A stretch of DNA of 18,482 bases from CAZDVQ01 sp964508975 (lineage in GTDB: Bacteria; Bacteroidota; Bacteroidia; Chitinophagales; Saprospiraceae), in assembly GCA_964508975.1 (NCBI GenBank), contig CAZDVQ010000079.1, positions 1-18,482 of the forward strand, given 5' to 3'. Position 1 is the stretch's first letter, and each line of letters begins with the position of its first letter. Under the pieces are notes generated by a model. That model did no database searches and was not told the DNA's origin. It was given only the letters and a program-made list of their open reading frames with translations. This document shows, piece after piece, positions 1 through 7,587 of the stretch. A program made the position numbers and the translations under genes.

Positions 1-619
1 TTTCAACGATGCCGCGTTTGATGCCTTGAAGTTCATCGCCTGCACCGGGTAGAAGTAGGAGCAAGAATAGGTCGGTCATAGAGTGCACGGCCGTTTCAGA
101 TTGACCAACACCAACGGTTTCTACTAGTATGGTATCGAAGCCAGCCGCCTCGCACAAAATGATACTCTCGCGGGTATTTTGGGCCACACCACCTAAGGAT
201 GCCCGTGCTGGGCTGGGTCTCACAAATGCCCGAGGGTGCACCGATAAGCGTTCCATGCGTGTTTTATCCCCTAGGATGCTGCCCTGGCTAATTTGACTAC
301 TAGGGTCAATGGCTAGAACCGCGAGTCTTTGGGTATTCAGCGGCGTTTTTTCGTGGAGTATATAGGTGCCGAACTGCTCGATAAAAGTACTTTTCCCCAC
401 ACCGGGCACACCCGTAATACCAATGCGTTTTGACTTTCCAGCATGGGGCAGGCAAGCTTCAATGACTTGGGCTGCCATGTTGCGGTGGGCGGGTAACTGG
501 CTTTCTACCATGGTGATAGCCTTGCCTAGCAGCACTAAATCGCCATGTAGGATACCATTTACCAACTCGTCGACCGAGGGTAAGCTAAGCTTGGTCCTTT
601 TAAAAGCGGGGTTATCCAT
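1..619 (-). CDS. meaB: Methylmalonyl-CoA mutase-associated GTPase MeaB (ArgK family), 3' end outside window
   Basis: G3E-family P-loop GTPase that guards and reloads adenosylcobalamin on methylmalonyl-CoA mutase in the cytoplasm. The ATG at 619-617 opens an uninterrupted frame to the window edge (about 206 of the usual 310-330 residues). Visible motifs, in order: Walker A GITGVPGVGKST, the metal-binding stretch AIDPSS followed by GSILGDKTRMERL, RPSPARASLGGVA, then LCEAAGFDTILVETVGVGQSE and LPGAGDELQGIKRG. The family usually has SGGSILGDK where this protein has SQGSILGDK; otherwise it is typical. The NKxD base-recognition motif lies beyond the edge. It starts 41 bases after the stop of the metallophosphatase gene but has its own TACCTTTG box. 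The mutase genes are not in view. Family identity is secure. Confidence 0.95.
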   Translation of the reverse strand, partial: MDNPAFKRTKLSLPSVDELVNGILHGDLVLLGKAITMVESQLPAHRNMAAQVIEACLPHAGKSKRIGITGVPGVGKSTFIEQFGTYILHEKTPLNTQRLAVLAIDPSSQISQGSILGDKTRMERLSVHPRAFVRPSPARASLGGVAQNTRESIILCEAAGFDTILVETVGVGQSETAVHSMTDLFLLLLLPGAGDELQGIKRGIVE

Positions 620-638
620 GTTGCTTTGGTGCTTTAGG

Positions 639-646
639 CAAAGGTA
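639..646 (-). promoter_or_regulatory. Putative -7 box (TACCTTTG) of meaB
   Basis: The minus strand reads TACCTTTG about 20 bases before the meaB ATG, matching the Bacteroidota consensus TAnnTTTG. No clear TTG -33 element is seen 19-21 bases upstream. It suggests meaB can be transcribed separately from the gene just upstream. Confidence 0.55.
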
Positions 647-659
647 CGTCAAATATAAC

Positions 660-2345
660 TTACTCTTTACGAATCACAATCGGTAATAAATACGATTGCC
701 CCGACACGATGCATTGCAAATAATAAGTACCTGAAATTGGCGTGTATGGTCCAAGGTTTAAACTCAGGCTTTGTTTACCGGCCAGCACCTCGGTTTGTAT
801 AACTTCCGATAAAAACTTACCAGAGGCATCGTAAATATGAATATCGAGCATGGCGGTTTCATCAAAGTTGCTCTCTAGTATGACGATGCCCGTGCTGGGG
901 TTAGGGTAAAGTAAGTTGAACTGCTGGTGGAGGTAATCAGGGAGTTTTATATCCCGAACCGTTGAGTACGAAGATTTTATGATTTGATATCGATCTAATA
1001 TTTGGCCATCCATGCTTAAAAACTGGCCCCGCAGCGTATCGCCATGTACCTCAATAATGGTACTGCCCCCGCAGGTATCACAACCGTAGTTGGCATAAAA
1101 GGCAGGGTGGTTTAACTCGGGATTGTTGGAGCTTGCCCCGGAGTTGCCTTGTACCACGTATATGGTTCCTTGATGGTGGAATGAATCCTTAACGTAGCTT
1201 TCGCCGAGGTCGGGGTTGCCCGAGCTGCCGTCAACGAGCATGCTTGAAGGGTCCCAAGTGCTTGAGTAACCATAATGCCCCTTCATCAGGTATGAGCGTT
1301 CGTATACGTGGCTATGGCCGCTGAGCACGAGGTCAACGCCTGCTTGGTCGAGTAGGGGCAACCAGTGCGTCCGCATGGCATACATATAGCGTTCCCAGTA
1401 TTGGTCTGAATCATGCGAGCCTTTGCTGTAGGGTGGCTGGTGAAACATGACAATGGTCCAAGGCTGTACGTTTTGCTCTAGGTCGCAAACCAGCCAGTAC
1501 ATCATGGGCGAGCCGTGGAATGGGCTAGTAGGATGGGCGCCTGTCCAGTCGTGGTTTTGATTGGTGGTACTCCCCAATTCCGAGTTGATGGATATGATGT
1601 GGATATTGCCATAGTCAAAGGAATAATACAGCTCGGTACCTGAGGGGTAGCCACCGGCCTCGGCTTGTTGGTAAGCATTCACGATATCGAAATAAGCGCC
1701 GGTTTGGTTAAAGGGATAGGTGGTAATCCCGAACATGGGCGAAATCAAGTTGTAATCGTGGTTGCCTGGTGTGGCATGGAAATGCTGGTGGCTGAAAATA
1801 TCTTGATAGCTGGTAGGCCCGCTAAATACCTTGTTTTGGTAATCGGTATCGCTGCCGTTGGTGTAGGCGTTATCGCCGAGCCATAGCCAAAGGTCTAGTT
1901 TTTGATCGCCGTTATGTTGTATAAAAGCATCGCGTACACGGCTTTGCAAGGGATTGCCCTTGCCAAAGTCGCCAATAGCCCAAATCCTGTAGGCATCGTT
2001 GCTGCCTGCTAGCGGGAAGGTGTAGAAATAATGGCTTGAATCAGCCCCTTCAAGCAAGGTGTTGCCGCTATAAATGGCGTAATAGTAGCGTGTGTTCGGG
2101 GTGAGTTGCTGTAGTTGTAGCTCGTGTTCCAGGTAATAGCCGTTTTCCGTGGCCGACTGGTTTAAATGGTTTGGGCTTGTGCCATACCACACCGAACCAA
2201 TATGGGCTATATCGCTGCGCCAACGCAGGATAATCGATTGGCTCGTGGGGGCTTGTAAGTATGGTCCACGGGTGATGTGCTGGGCTTGACCATCGGTAAT
2301 GGATAGCCATAAAATGGTAAGGGCCGAGAAAATAAGCTTGTGCAT
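660..2345 (-). CDS. Secreted purple-acid-phosphatase-like metallophosphoesterase with T9SS sorting domain
   Basis: Predicted secreted phosphohydrolase with a two-metal active site. The ATG at 2345 is preferred over a TTG nine bases earlier because it directly precedes a clean signal peptide (MHKLIFSALTILWLS, cleavage near GQA-Q). From this start the protein has 561 residues. Residues ~23-110 form the Fn3-like N-terminal domain of purple acid phosphatases. The calcineurin-like core shows GDFGKG (~125), GDNAYTNGSD (~157), GNHDY (~194), MFHQPPYSKGSH (~300) and SGHSHVYERS (~343), which supply the Asp, Asn and His metal ligands. Residues from ~478 (LLYPNPSTG, then IHIYDASGK and SGTYYLQ) match a type A T9SS C-terminal domain, so export through the outer membrane by the Por system is inferred. 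Substrate unknown. A TACCTTTG box lies just upstream. Confidence 0.9.
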   Translation of the reverse strand: MHKLIFSALTILWLSITDGQAQHITRGPYLQAPTSQSIILRWRSDIAHIGSVWYGTSPNHLNQSATENGYYLEHELQLQQLTPNTRYYYAIYSGNTLLEGADSSHYFYTFPLAGSNDAYRIWAIGDFGKGNPLQSRVRDAFIQHNGDQKLDLWLWLGDNAYTNGSDTDYQNKVFSGPTSYQDIFSHQHFHATPGNHDYNLISPMFGITTYPFNQTGAYFDIVNAYQQAEAGGYPSGTELYYSFDYGNIHIISINSELGSTTNQNHDWTGAHPTSPFHGSPMMYWLVCDLEQNVQPWTIVMFHQPPYSKGSHDSDQYWERYMYAMRTHWLPLLDQAGVDLVLSGHSHVYERSYLMKGHYGYSSTWDPSSMLVDGSSGNPDLGESYVKDSFHHQGTIYVVQGNSGASSNNPELNHPAFYANYGCDTCGGSTIIEVHGDTLRGQFLSMDGQILDRYQIIKSSYSTVRDIKLPDYLHQQFNLLYPNPSTGIVILESNFDETAMLDIHIYDASGKFLSEVIQTEVLAGKQSLSLNLGPYTPISGTYYLQCIVSGQSYLLPIVIRKE

Positions 2346-2362
2346 ATTCGTCAATTGAATGA

Positions 2363-2370
2363 CAAAGGTA
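2363..2370 (-). promoter_or_regulatory. Putative -7 box (TACCTTTG) of the metallophosphatase gene
   Basis: The minus strand reads TACCTTTG 17 bases before the ATG at 2345, matching TAnnTTTG and implying a leader of only about a dozen bases. It uses the same octamer as the meaB and TonB-pair boxes. No convincing -33 TTG is present. Confidence 0.55.
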
Positions 2371-2413
2371 CGGTGGAAGTTTGTATTTGACTTTTTTAGT
2401 AACGAGTAGGTTC

Positions 2414-2526
2414 TTTTTTGGGCGCGTCGGCGCTACGCGCCGTCGGTGTCCGCCGGGTGCGCTGAACGCTTAGTGCGCGTTGCGCACCAGCCGCTGCGCG
2501 GCTGCCCTCTGGCCACCTCGCGCGGA
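2414..2526 (+). repeat. GC-rich palindromic repeat R1 (head at left)
   Basis: Starts with T6 then GGGCG, followed by GGCGC-TAC-GCGCC (2429-2441) and GTCGG. Further hairpins are GTGCGC-GTT-GCGCAC (2473-2487) and AGCCGC-TGC-GCGGCT (2489-2503), all with three-base loops. It shares its head and the block TGCGCACCAGC...GCTGCCCTC with R3. It is non-coding and lies upstream of the metallophosphatase promoter. The right boundary is approximate. Confidence 0.75.
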
Positions 2527-2547
2527 TATGCGTGCAGGTGTACCCAT

Positions 2548-2717
2548 GCTAAGAGTATGTTTGGACTTTAGCTTCCGGCGAAAAACAGCTCTTTTCCGAT
2601 GATTTTTGCTTTAAAAAATAGTTACGTAGCCCCGCTATGCGCCCATTTTTTAAAGCAACCTCATCAAAAAATAGCTCGTTTTTCCCTCGAAACCCAAAAT
2701 CCAAACATACTCTAAGC
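2548..2717. repeat. 170-bp imperfect palindromic element (MITE-like)
   Basis: Left terminus GCTAAGAGTATGTTTGGA (2548-2565) matches the reverse complement of the right terminus (2700-2717) with one mismatch. The inner arms also match: GCTTTAAAAAAT (2608-2619) pairs perfectly with 2645-2656. Between these, GAAAAACAGCTC on the left corresponds to GAAAAACGAGCT in the reverse complement of the right side. The whole element folds on a centre near 2632. No open frame of credible coding character is present. It is sandwiched between R1 and R2. Confidence 0.75.
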
Positions 2718-2723
2718 AGTCTG

Positions 2724-2838
2724 GCTATCCGCACAAGGGATTGGAGGGGCACGAGCGTAGCGAGTGGTGCCGTCAGGCACTGGAACCCCGCAAAGCCCGG
2801 TGCTGCGCGTAGCGCAGCATGTGCCCAAATCAAAAAAA
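2724..2838 (-). repeat. GC-rich palindromic repeat R2 (head at right)
   Basis: Contains the perfect hairpin TGCTGCGC-GTA-GCGCAGCA (2801-2819) and GTGCC/GGCAC (2767-2780). On the minus strand it begins with T7, then GATTTGGGCAC, so its head points right, opposite to R1. It begins a few bases after the stop codon of the YdjM-type gene. Its internal sequence differs from R1 and R3, so membership in the same family rests on the T-tract/GGGC head, hairpin style and position. Confidence 0.6.
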
Positions 2839-2842
2839 TAAT

Positions 2843-4138
2843 CTATATGCCCTTGATCCTGGCCCAGAATTGCTGCATGAACTTATCGCTGTCATCAGGG
2901 CCTCGTGTGCCTTCTACCACTTGTACCTTGCCGTTGAGCTCGATGGCGTGCAAGTTGAAAATGTATTGAGGCATGCTATCCGCCGGATTGGTCCCAATGT
3001 AAACGCCGTACCGCATATCGTTAATCTGAAGCCAGTATTCAGGTAAAACCTTGGCTTTTTTCATCTCGGCATGAAGCTTTTTATTCGGGAAATCCTCGAT
3101 TTTAGTCAAGGGCCGCTTAACCACACTGTAATATCCCTTGGCAAACCACTTGGCAATTTCCACATCTTTTGAATCGCGGTAAGGCGCATTTTCAAGTAGC
3201 TCGTGCTTGGCGGGTATCTCAACAAAAGTGATATTTTGTGTTTTGTCCAACAAGGAGTAGTACCCAATGTAATACGATGAATCGCTTTCTACGGTGGCTG
3301 TCCACAAAACGTTATTCAAGATGGTTGGCGCCGACATGTATCGCTTATAGCTAATGTTTTGCGCGATGATATTTCGTTTTACAATGGCATCCACATTGAT
3401 TTTGTTGTTAATCGTCCACAACATGTACAAACTGCTGATACCAATGCCCAACCAGTTCCACACTTGTCGACTCCGGCTGCCACGGGTATAGGCCGAGGCG
3501 ATGAGCAAGCATATTAAAAAGGGAAAAGTATAAGCAGGATCCGCCACGGCAATGTTGTTGAAAGCCACCCTCGTGTAATCGAAAGGTACAAACATTTGGG
3601 TGCCGTAAGCCGTAAATGCATCAAGCATCCAGTGGGTAAAAATACCTAGGAAAAAGAAAATGGTCCACTCCTTCAAGCTGGCCGTAGGGGCTGGCTCTGG
3701 CGCTTTACGCAGGTAGCGGAACAAGTTGCGGTACAAGAAAAAGCCGCCTATACCAACAAGGCTGGCAAACACCGCGAAGGTTGGTTTTGAGGCCCAGGTA
3801 ATATTCAAGATGAAAAACCCGATGGCGCCGAAAATAAAGCCCATGAAAATAGCCCAGGCCCAGCGCAAACCCTTTTTCTGGTGCCAGCCCCGCTCGTAAA
3901 GTTGCATGACCAGCCAAGCAAAAACTGGCGAGGCCAACAGCGTAAACAGGATAGAATGCGTGATACCCCGGTGCGCTACCAGCCGCTGCATGTCGTTCAG
4001 GAAAGGCGATGATAGCACGTCGAGGTCGGGAATTGTACCCGCGATACCGCCCCAAACCATGGCCCGGTTGCCTAATTTTTTACCGAGTACAACTTCGCCT
4101 ACTGCGGCACCGAGTACAATCTGGGTTAATGAATCCAT
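2843..4138 (-). CDS. YdjM-family (DUF457-like) membrane-bound metal-dependent hydrolase
   Basis: Predicted inner-membrane protein of the YdjM/COG1988 family, 431 residues. The N-terminus DSLTQIVLGAAVGE is typical of the family, as are PDLD (residues 37-40), HRGITHS (56-62) and HWMLDAFTAYG (~168). The conserved Asp and His residues are the proposed metal ligands. Several hydrophobic helices fill roughly residues 60-250 (for example LFTLLASPVFAWLVM, AIFMGFIFGAIGFFI and FPFLICLLIASAY). The C-terminal ~180 residues are soluble-looking and more variable. Enzymatic activity in this family is inferred from the motifs; the physiological substrate is unknown. It sits 6 bases downstream of the BatE-like gene, so the two are almost certainly cotranscribed. 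Confidence 0.85.
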   Translation of the reverse strand: MDSLTQIVLGAAVGEVVLGKKLGNRAMVWGGIAGTIPDLDVLSSPFLNDMQRLVAHRGITHSILFTLLASPVFAWLVMQLYERGWHQKKGLRWAWAIFMGFIFGAIGFFILNITWASKPTFAVFASLVGIGGFFLYRNLFRYLRKAPEPAPTASLKEWTIFFFLGIFTHWMLDAFTAYGTQMFVPFDYTRVAFNNIAVADPAYTFPFLICLLIASAYTRGSRSRQVWNWLGIGISSLYMLWTINNKINVDAIVKRNIIAQNISYKRYMSAPTILNNVLWTATVESDSSYYIGYYSLLDKTQNITFVEIPAKHELLENAPYRDSKDVEIAKWFAKGYYSVVKRPLTKIEDFPNKKLHAEMKKAKVLPEYWLQINDMRYGVYIGTNPADSMPQYIFNLHAIELNGKVQVVEGTRGPDDSDKFMQQFWARIKGI

Positions 4139-4144
4139 GGGGTA

Positions 4145-4894
4145 TTATAATTGCTTGAAGGTATTTTCGGGTAACCAGCCTACGCGCTGGTCGCTTAGTT
4201 TTACTTTGTAAAAATTGCCAATCTTGTCCGACAGTTGCAAGCGCGTGCCCGGCGAAAGCTCCTGGATAACGGCGCTGTTTAAATCGGCGGCACTCCGCAG
4301 GGTAACGGGGTTGTCATACACCACGGCTATTTTGGAGTTGGTTACGAGGGCCTTGCGCTGTAACGATAAACCCAGCGGGAAAAAACTCAGGGCCAACATG
4401 ACAATGCCCAACACAAATGCTTTGGCGCGTTGCTTGCGCTTCGGAGCAAACTTCCAGGCGCTCAGTCCTGCAACGCCCAAGGCCACCAGGAGTAAGCAAA
4501 CCAATGCCCAAATGTTGGCATTAAGGCTGCCCATGAGCCAGTTCCAGGCCCGTTTTACACCTACATCGGGTATGTATTTGATGGGCTTGGGCAGCGACTG
4601 TTCGATGAGCTGTAAATTATCAAATGCAGCCCTATGGTTGGGTTTAATCTGCCGGGCTTTTTCTAAGTAATAACTGGCTGGTCCAAACTGTTTGAGTTGA
4701 TAATACGACAAGCCTAGGTTGAAATATAAACCAAAATTTTGTTGTCCTTCAGCCAGTGCGGCTTCGTATAGCTCAACCGCTTTGGTATAATCAGCACGCT
4801 CGTAGGCCTCATTGCCCGAGGCAAAATTGGTAGCCAATAGCGGGTTCACGATGAAACAACAACAGAGAAATAAAAACGTAGTCCAGTAGCGCAT
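4145..4894 (-). CDS. batE: BatE-like TPR / SH3b membrane protein
   Basis: 249-residue protein with the layout of BatE from Bacteroides aerotolerance operons. It has a signal peptide (residues 1-21, MRYWTTFLFLCCCF...LLA), TPR repeats at ~25-96 (FASGNEAYERADYTKAVELY, then FNLGLSYYQLKQFGPASYYLEKA), two hydrophobic helices around residues 120-185 separated by a basic loop (KFAPKRKQR), and a C-terminal bacterial SH3 domain (~190-249: VTLRSAADLNSAVIQELSPG, VGWLPENTFKQL). The ATG at 4894 is chosen over a TTG at 4930 because the probable -7 box lies at 4919-4926, downstream of the TTG. batA-D are not adjacent; the partner here is the YdjM-type gene. The architecture is clear, but equivalence to operon-borne BatE is inferred. 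Confidence 0.75.
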   Translation of the reverse strand: MRYWTTFLFLCCCFIVNPLLATNFASGNEAYERADYTKAVELYEAALAEGQQNFGLYFNLGLSYYQLKQFGPASYYLEKARQIKPNHRAAFDNLQLIEQSLPKPIKYIPDVGVKRAWNWLMGSLNANIWALVCLLLVALGVAGLSAWKFAPKRKQRAKAFVLGIVMLALSFFPLGLSLQRKALVTNSKIAVVYDNPVTLRSAADLNSAVIQELSPGTRLQLSDKIGNFYKVKLSDQRVGWLPENTFKQL

Positions 4895-4918
4895 ACCTTT
4901 TACATTGGATTTGGTGTG

Positions 4919-4926
4919 CAAAAATA
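4919..4926 (-). promoter_or_regulatory. Putative -7 box (TATTTTTG) of the batE-like/YdjM operon
   Basis: The minus strand reads TATTTTTGC about 25 bases before the ATG at 4894, matching TAnnTTTG. It lies after the pckA terminator, as expected for a new transcription unit. No clear -33 TTG. Confidence 0.5.
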
Positions 4927-4977
4927 GCAAATTAGCGGCAGATGCCTAGGATTAGATTTTACCATTGGGGTAGGCAT

Positions 4978-5006
4978 AAAAAAACCACCCCAGTTTGCTG
5001 GGGTGG
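4978..5006 (-). terminator. Rho-independent terminator of pckA
   Basis: On the minus strand an 8-bp perfect stem CCACCCCA/TGGGGTGG with loop GCAAAC is followed immediately by T7. It starts about 30 bases after the pckA stop codon and separates pckA from the batE-like operon. Confidence 0.9.
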
Positions 5007-5038
5007 CTTCGATATTTAGTCAGGGCTACGACTAACTC

Positions 5039-6661
5039 TTAGGCTTCTACAACGTTCAAACTGGTGTTTGGTGCTGCGGCCATGATTTCCTCGTTGGCGT
5101 TATCCGCGAATTTTTCAAAGTTGGTCACGAACAAGTTGGCCAGGTGTAAAGCTTGCTTGTCGAAAGCCGTTTTATCGGCCCAAGTGTTGCGTGGCAACAA
5201 GATTTCGGTTGGTACATTAGGACAACTGGTTGGTATGTGTAATCCAAATACGGCGGTTGTGGTAAATTCAACATCGTCGAGTTTGCCATCTAGTGCAGCG
5301 TGGATCATAGCGCGGGTATACGACAATTTCATGCGTTTGCCTACACCGTAAGCGCCACCGCTCCAACCGGTGTTGATTAGCCAAACGTTCACGTTGTGCT
5401 TGCGCATGCGCTCGCCCAACATCTCGGCGTACTTGGTTGGGTGCAAGGGCAAGAACGGTGCTCCAAAACCAGCCGAGAAGGTTGGTTTTGGCTCCGTGAC
5501 GCCAGCTTCTGTACCCGCAACTTTCGCCGTGTAACCTGAAATGAACTGGTACATAGCCTGGCCTGGGGTCAATTTGCTGATTGGAGGCAAAACACCAAAG
5601 GCATCGCAGGTCAAGAAGAAAATATTTTTCGGGTTACCACCAACAGATGGCTCCAAAGCATTGTCGATAAAGGTCAGCGGGTACGATACGCGTGTATTTT
5701 CGGTAATCGACTTGTCGCTGTAGTTAGGCTTGTTGCTGTCGCCTTCAAAGCCGATGTTCTCCAACAAAGCACCTTCACGGATAGCAGCGTAGATTTGCGG
5801 CTCGGTCTCGGCTGAAAGATCGATGGTTTTTGCATAGCAACCACCTTCAAAGTTGAATACGCCATGGTCCGACCAGCCATGCTCGTCGTCGCCGATAAGG
5901 TCGCGCTCTGGGTCGGCAGAAAGGGTTGTTTTTCCAGTTCCTGAAAGGCCGAAGAACACGGCGGTGTCGCCGTTTTTACCCACGTTGGCCGAGCAGTGCA
6001 TGGGGAATACATTGCGGTCAACTGGTAAGATAAAGTTCAAAGCCGAGAAGATGCCTTTCTTGATTTCGCCCGTATAACCTGTGCCACCCACGATGATACA
6101 CTTGCGGGTAAAGTTCAATATAGCAAAGTTGGCTTGGCGCGTACCGTCAAGGGCAGGGTCAGCCAAGAAGCCTGGAGCGTTGATAACGGTCCACTCTGGG
6201 TTGGCGCTCAATACTTCTTGCTCGGTTGGGCGGATAAACATGTTGTAGGCGAAGATCGACGACCATGGTTTCTCGGCCACAACGCGTAACGACATGCGGT
6301 AAGTTGGATCGGCACATGCAAATGCATCGCGCACGTAAACGTCTTTGCCTTCAAAGTAAGCAACCACCTTGTTGTACAGGGCGTCAAACTTATCGGCGTC
6401 AAAGGCTTTGTTCACCTTGCCCCAGTCGACGGTATTTTCCGTGATGGCATCGCGAACGATGAAGCGGTCTTCGGGCGAGCGGCCTGTAAATTTACCCGTG
6501 TTGATGGCCAATGCACCAGTGTCGGTGATTACACCTTCGTTGATGGCCAAGGTCATCTGGGTTAACTCTTTGGGCGATAAATTCCAGTAAGCGTTCTGAA
6601 CGCCTTTGAATCCTAATTGGCCTAAATCGGCGTTTGGATTTTTTATTCCTACGTTATTCAT
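5039..6661 (-). CDS. pckA: Phosphoenolpyruvate carboxykinase (ATP)
   Basis: Converts oxaloacetate and ATP to phosphoenolpyruvate, ADP and CO2: the first committed step of gluconeogenesis, cytoplasmic. The ATG at 6661 gives 540 residues, the normal size for the ATP-dependent family. A TTG two codons earlier is less likely. Diagnostic motifs are NTGKFTGRSPEDRFIV near the N-terminus, MHCSANVG, the P-loop GLSGTGKTTLSADP, the metal-binding LIGDDEHGW, and the C-terminal NTGWSGGAYGVGKRMKL region with the substrate Arg and Lys residues. All catalytic segments are intact. It is monocistronic: its own TATCTTTG box lies upstream, a strong terminator follows, and pdxH diverges on the other side. Confidence 0.97.
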   Translation of the reverse strand: MNNVGIKNPNADLGQLGFKGVQNAYWNLSPKELTQMTLAINEGVITDTGALAINTGKFTGRSPEDRFIVRDAITENTVDWGKVNKAFDADKFDALYNKVVAYFEGKDVYVRDAFACADPTYRMSLRVVAEKPWSSIFAYNMFIRPTEQEVLSANPEWTVINAPGFLADPALDGTRQANFAILNFTRKCIIVGGTGYTGEIKKGIFSALNFILPVDRNVFPMHCSANVGKNGDTAVFFGLSGTGKTTLSADPERDLIGDDEHGWSDHGVFNFEGGCYAKTIDLSAETEPQIYAAIREGALLENIGFEGDSNKPNYSDKSITENTRVSYPLTFIDNALEPSVGGNPKNIFFLTCDAFGVLPPISKLTPGQAMYQFISGYTAKVAGTEAGVTEPKPTFSAGFGAPFLPLHPTKYAEMLGERMRKHNVNVWLINTGWSGGAYGVGKRMKLSYTRAMIHAALDGKLDDVEFTTTAVFGLHIPTSCPNVPTEILLPRNTWADKTAFDKQALHLANLFVTNFEKFADNANEEIMAAAPNTSLNVVEA

Positions 6662-6740
6662 GTTCAATCGGTATTTTATAACCTTTCTAAAGAATGAAAC
6701 CGTTAAGTGAATTAGCGGTAAGATGATTAATTTTGATGCG

Positions 6741-6748
6741 CAAAGATA
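6741..6748 (-). promoter_or_regulatory. Putative -7 box (TATCTTTG) of pckA
   Basis: The minus strand reads TATCTTTGCG about 80 bases before the pckA ATG, matching TAnnTTTG and implying a leader of roughly 75 bases. It lies in the 274-bp divergent intergenic region shared with pdxH. The rest of that region is AT-rich and I see no other clear site; the pdxH promoter could not be placed. Confidence 0.5.
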
Positions 6749-6935
6749 CTGAGATTGGCTGCGCTACACACATTTTAAGCGCTATTTTTACACAAATTCT
6801 ACAAAATTCACTTAGTGTAAATTATACAATTACTAAAATTATCAGTAAATTAGATGCTTTATTTAAAAAATATCTAGTTATTGGTTGTTTTATTGCCAAA
6901 TTTTTAAAAACCTTCAATTGCTAAAACAAAATAAT

Positions 6936-7586
6936 ATGCACGATAAAGATACGGTTGCCCAATTGCGCGAGGATTACACCAAAGCCTCGCTCGACGAAAA
7001 AGATGTAGCCCCAAACCCTTTCCAACAGTTTGCCCACTGGTTCGACGAGGCCCTGAAATCAAGCTTGCCCGAGCCCAATGCCTTTACCCTCGCCACTGTG
7101 GATGAGCAAGGCTTGCCCGATGCCCGCGTGGTACTCCTCAAAGGTTACGACCCCGCAGGGTTTGTGTTTTACACCAACTACAACAGCAAAAAGGGGCAGG
7201 ATTTAAACAATCGGCCTTATGCCAGCATGACTTTCTTGTGGCTGGAGTTGCAACGCCAGGTGCGCATCCGGGGTAGGGTAGAGCAGGTAACTTACGCCGA
7301 GTCGGAGGAATATTTCCGTACCCGCCCGCGGGCTAGCCAAATGGGGGCCCTCGCGTCTAGCCAGAGCGAGCTGGTTAATTCCCGTGCCGAGCTGGAAGCC
7401 GCTTTCCGCGCCGTTGAGCTACAATTCGAGAGCGAGTCCGTTATCCCCATGCCACAACACTGGGGCGGTTACCGCATCATCCCCGATGAAATCGAGTTCT
7501 GGCAAGGTCGCCGCAGCCGTATGCACGACCGGGTACGCTACCGCCTGCATGGTAGTCAATGGCTAATTGAGCGCCTTTGGCCTTAG
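6936..7586 (+). CDS. pdxH: Pyridoxamine 5'-phosphate oxidase
   Basis: FMN-dependent oxidase making pyridoxal 5'-phosphate from pyridoxine or pyridoxamine 5'-phosphate: vitamin B6 synthesis and salvage, cytoplasmic homodimer. The ATG at 6936 gives 216 residues, the usual length; upstream codons of the same frame lie in AT-rich leader DNA. The split-barrel domain carries the FMN-binding segments ARVVLLKGYD, FYTNYNSKKGQDL and QVRIRGRVEQV. RTRPRASQMGALAS is the conserved mid-protein segment. The C-terminal dimerisation domain has HWGGYRIIPDEIEFWQGR, then SRMHDR (usually RLHDR) and ends in ERLWP, the family's canonical tail. It is the only clear plus-strand gene here; its stop codon is one base from that of the opposing TonB-domain gene. 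Confidence 0.96.
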   Translation: MHDKDTVAQLREDYTKASLDEKDVAPNPFQQFAHWFDEALKSSLPEPNAFTLATVDEQGLPDARVVLLKGYDPAGFVFYTNYNSKKGQDLNNRPYASMTFLWLELQRQVRIRGRVEQVTYAESEEYFRTRPRASQMGALASSQSELVNSRAELEAAFRAVELQFESESVIPMPQHWGGYRIIPDEIEFWQGRRSRMHDRVRYRLHGSQWLIERLWP

Positions 7587-7587
7587 G

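Noticed and set aside
2549..2969. Open frames on both strands around 2549-2969
   Set aside because: They span the 170-bp palindrome and R2 and then run antisense through the end of the YdjM-type gene; no protein-like sequence.
6733..6924. 63-codon plus-strand open frame before pdxH
   Set aside because: Covers the divergent promoter region, including the pckA -7 box, and has no protein-like features.
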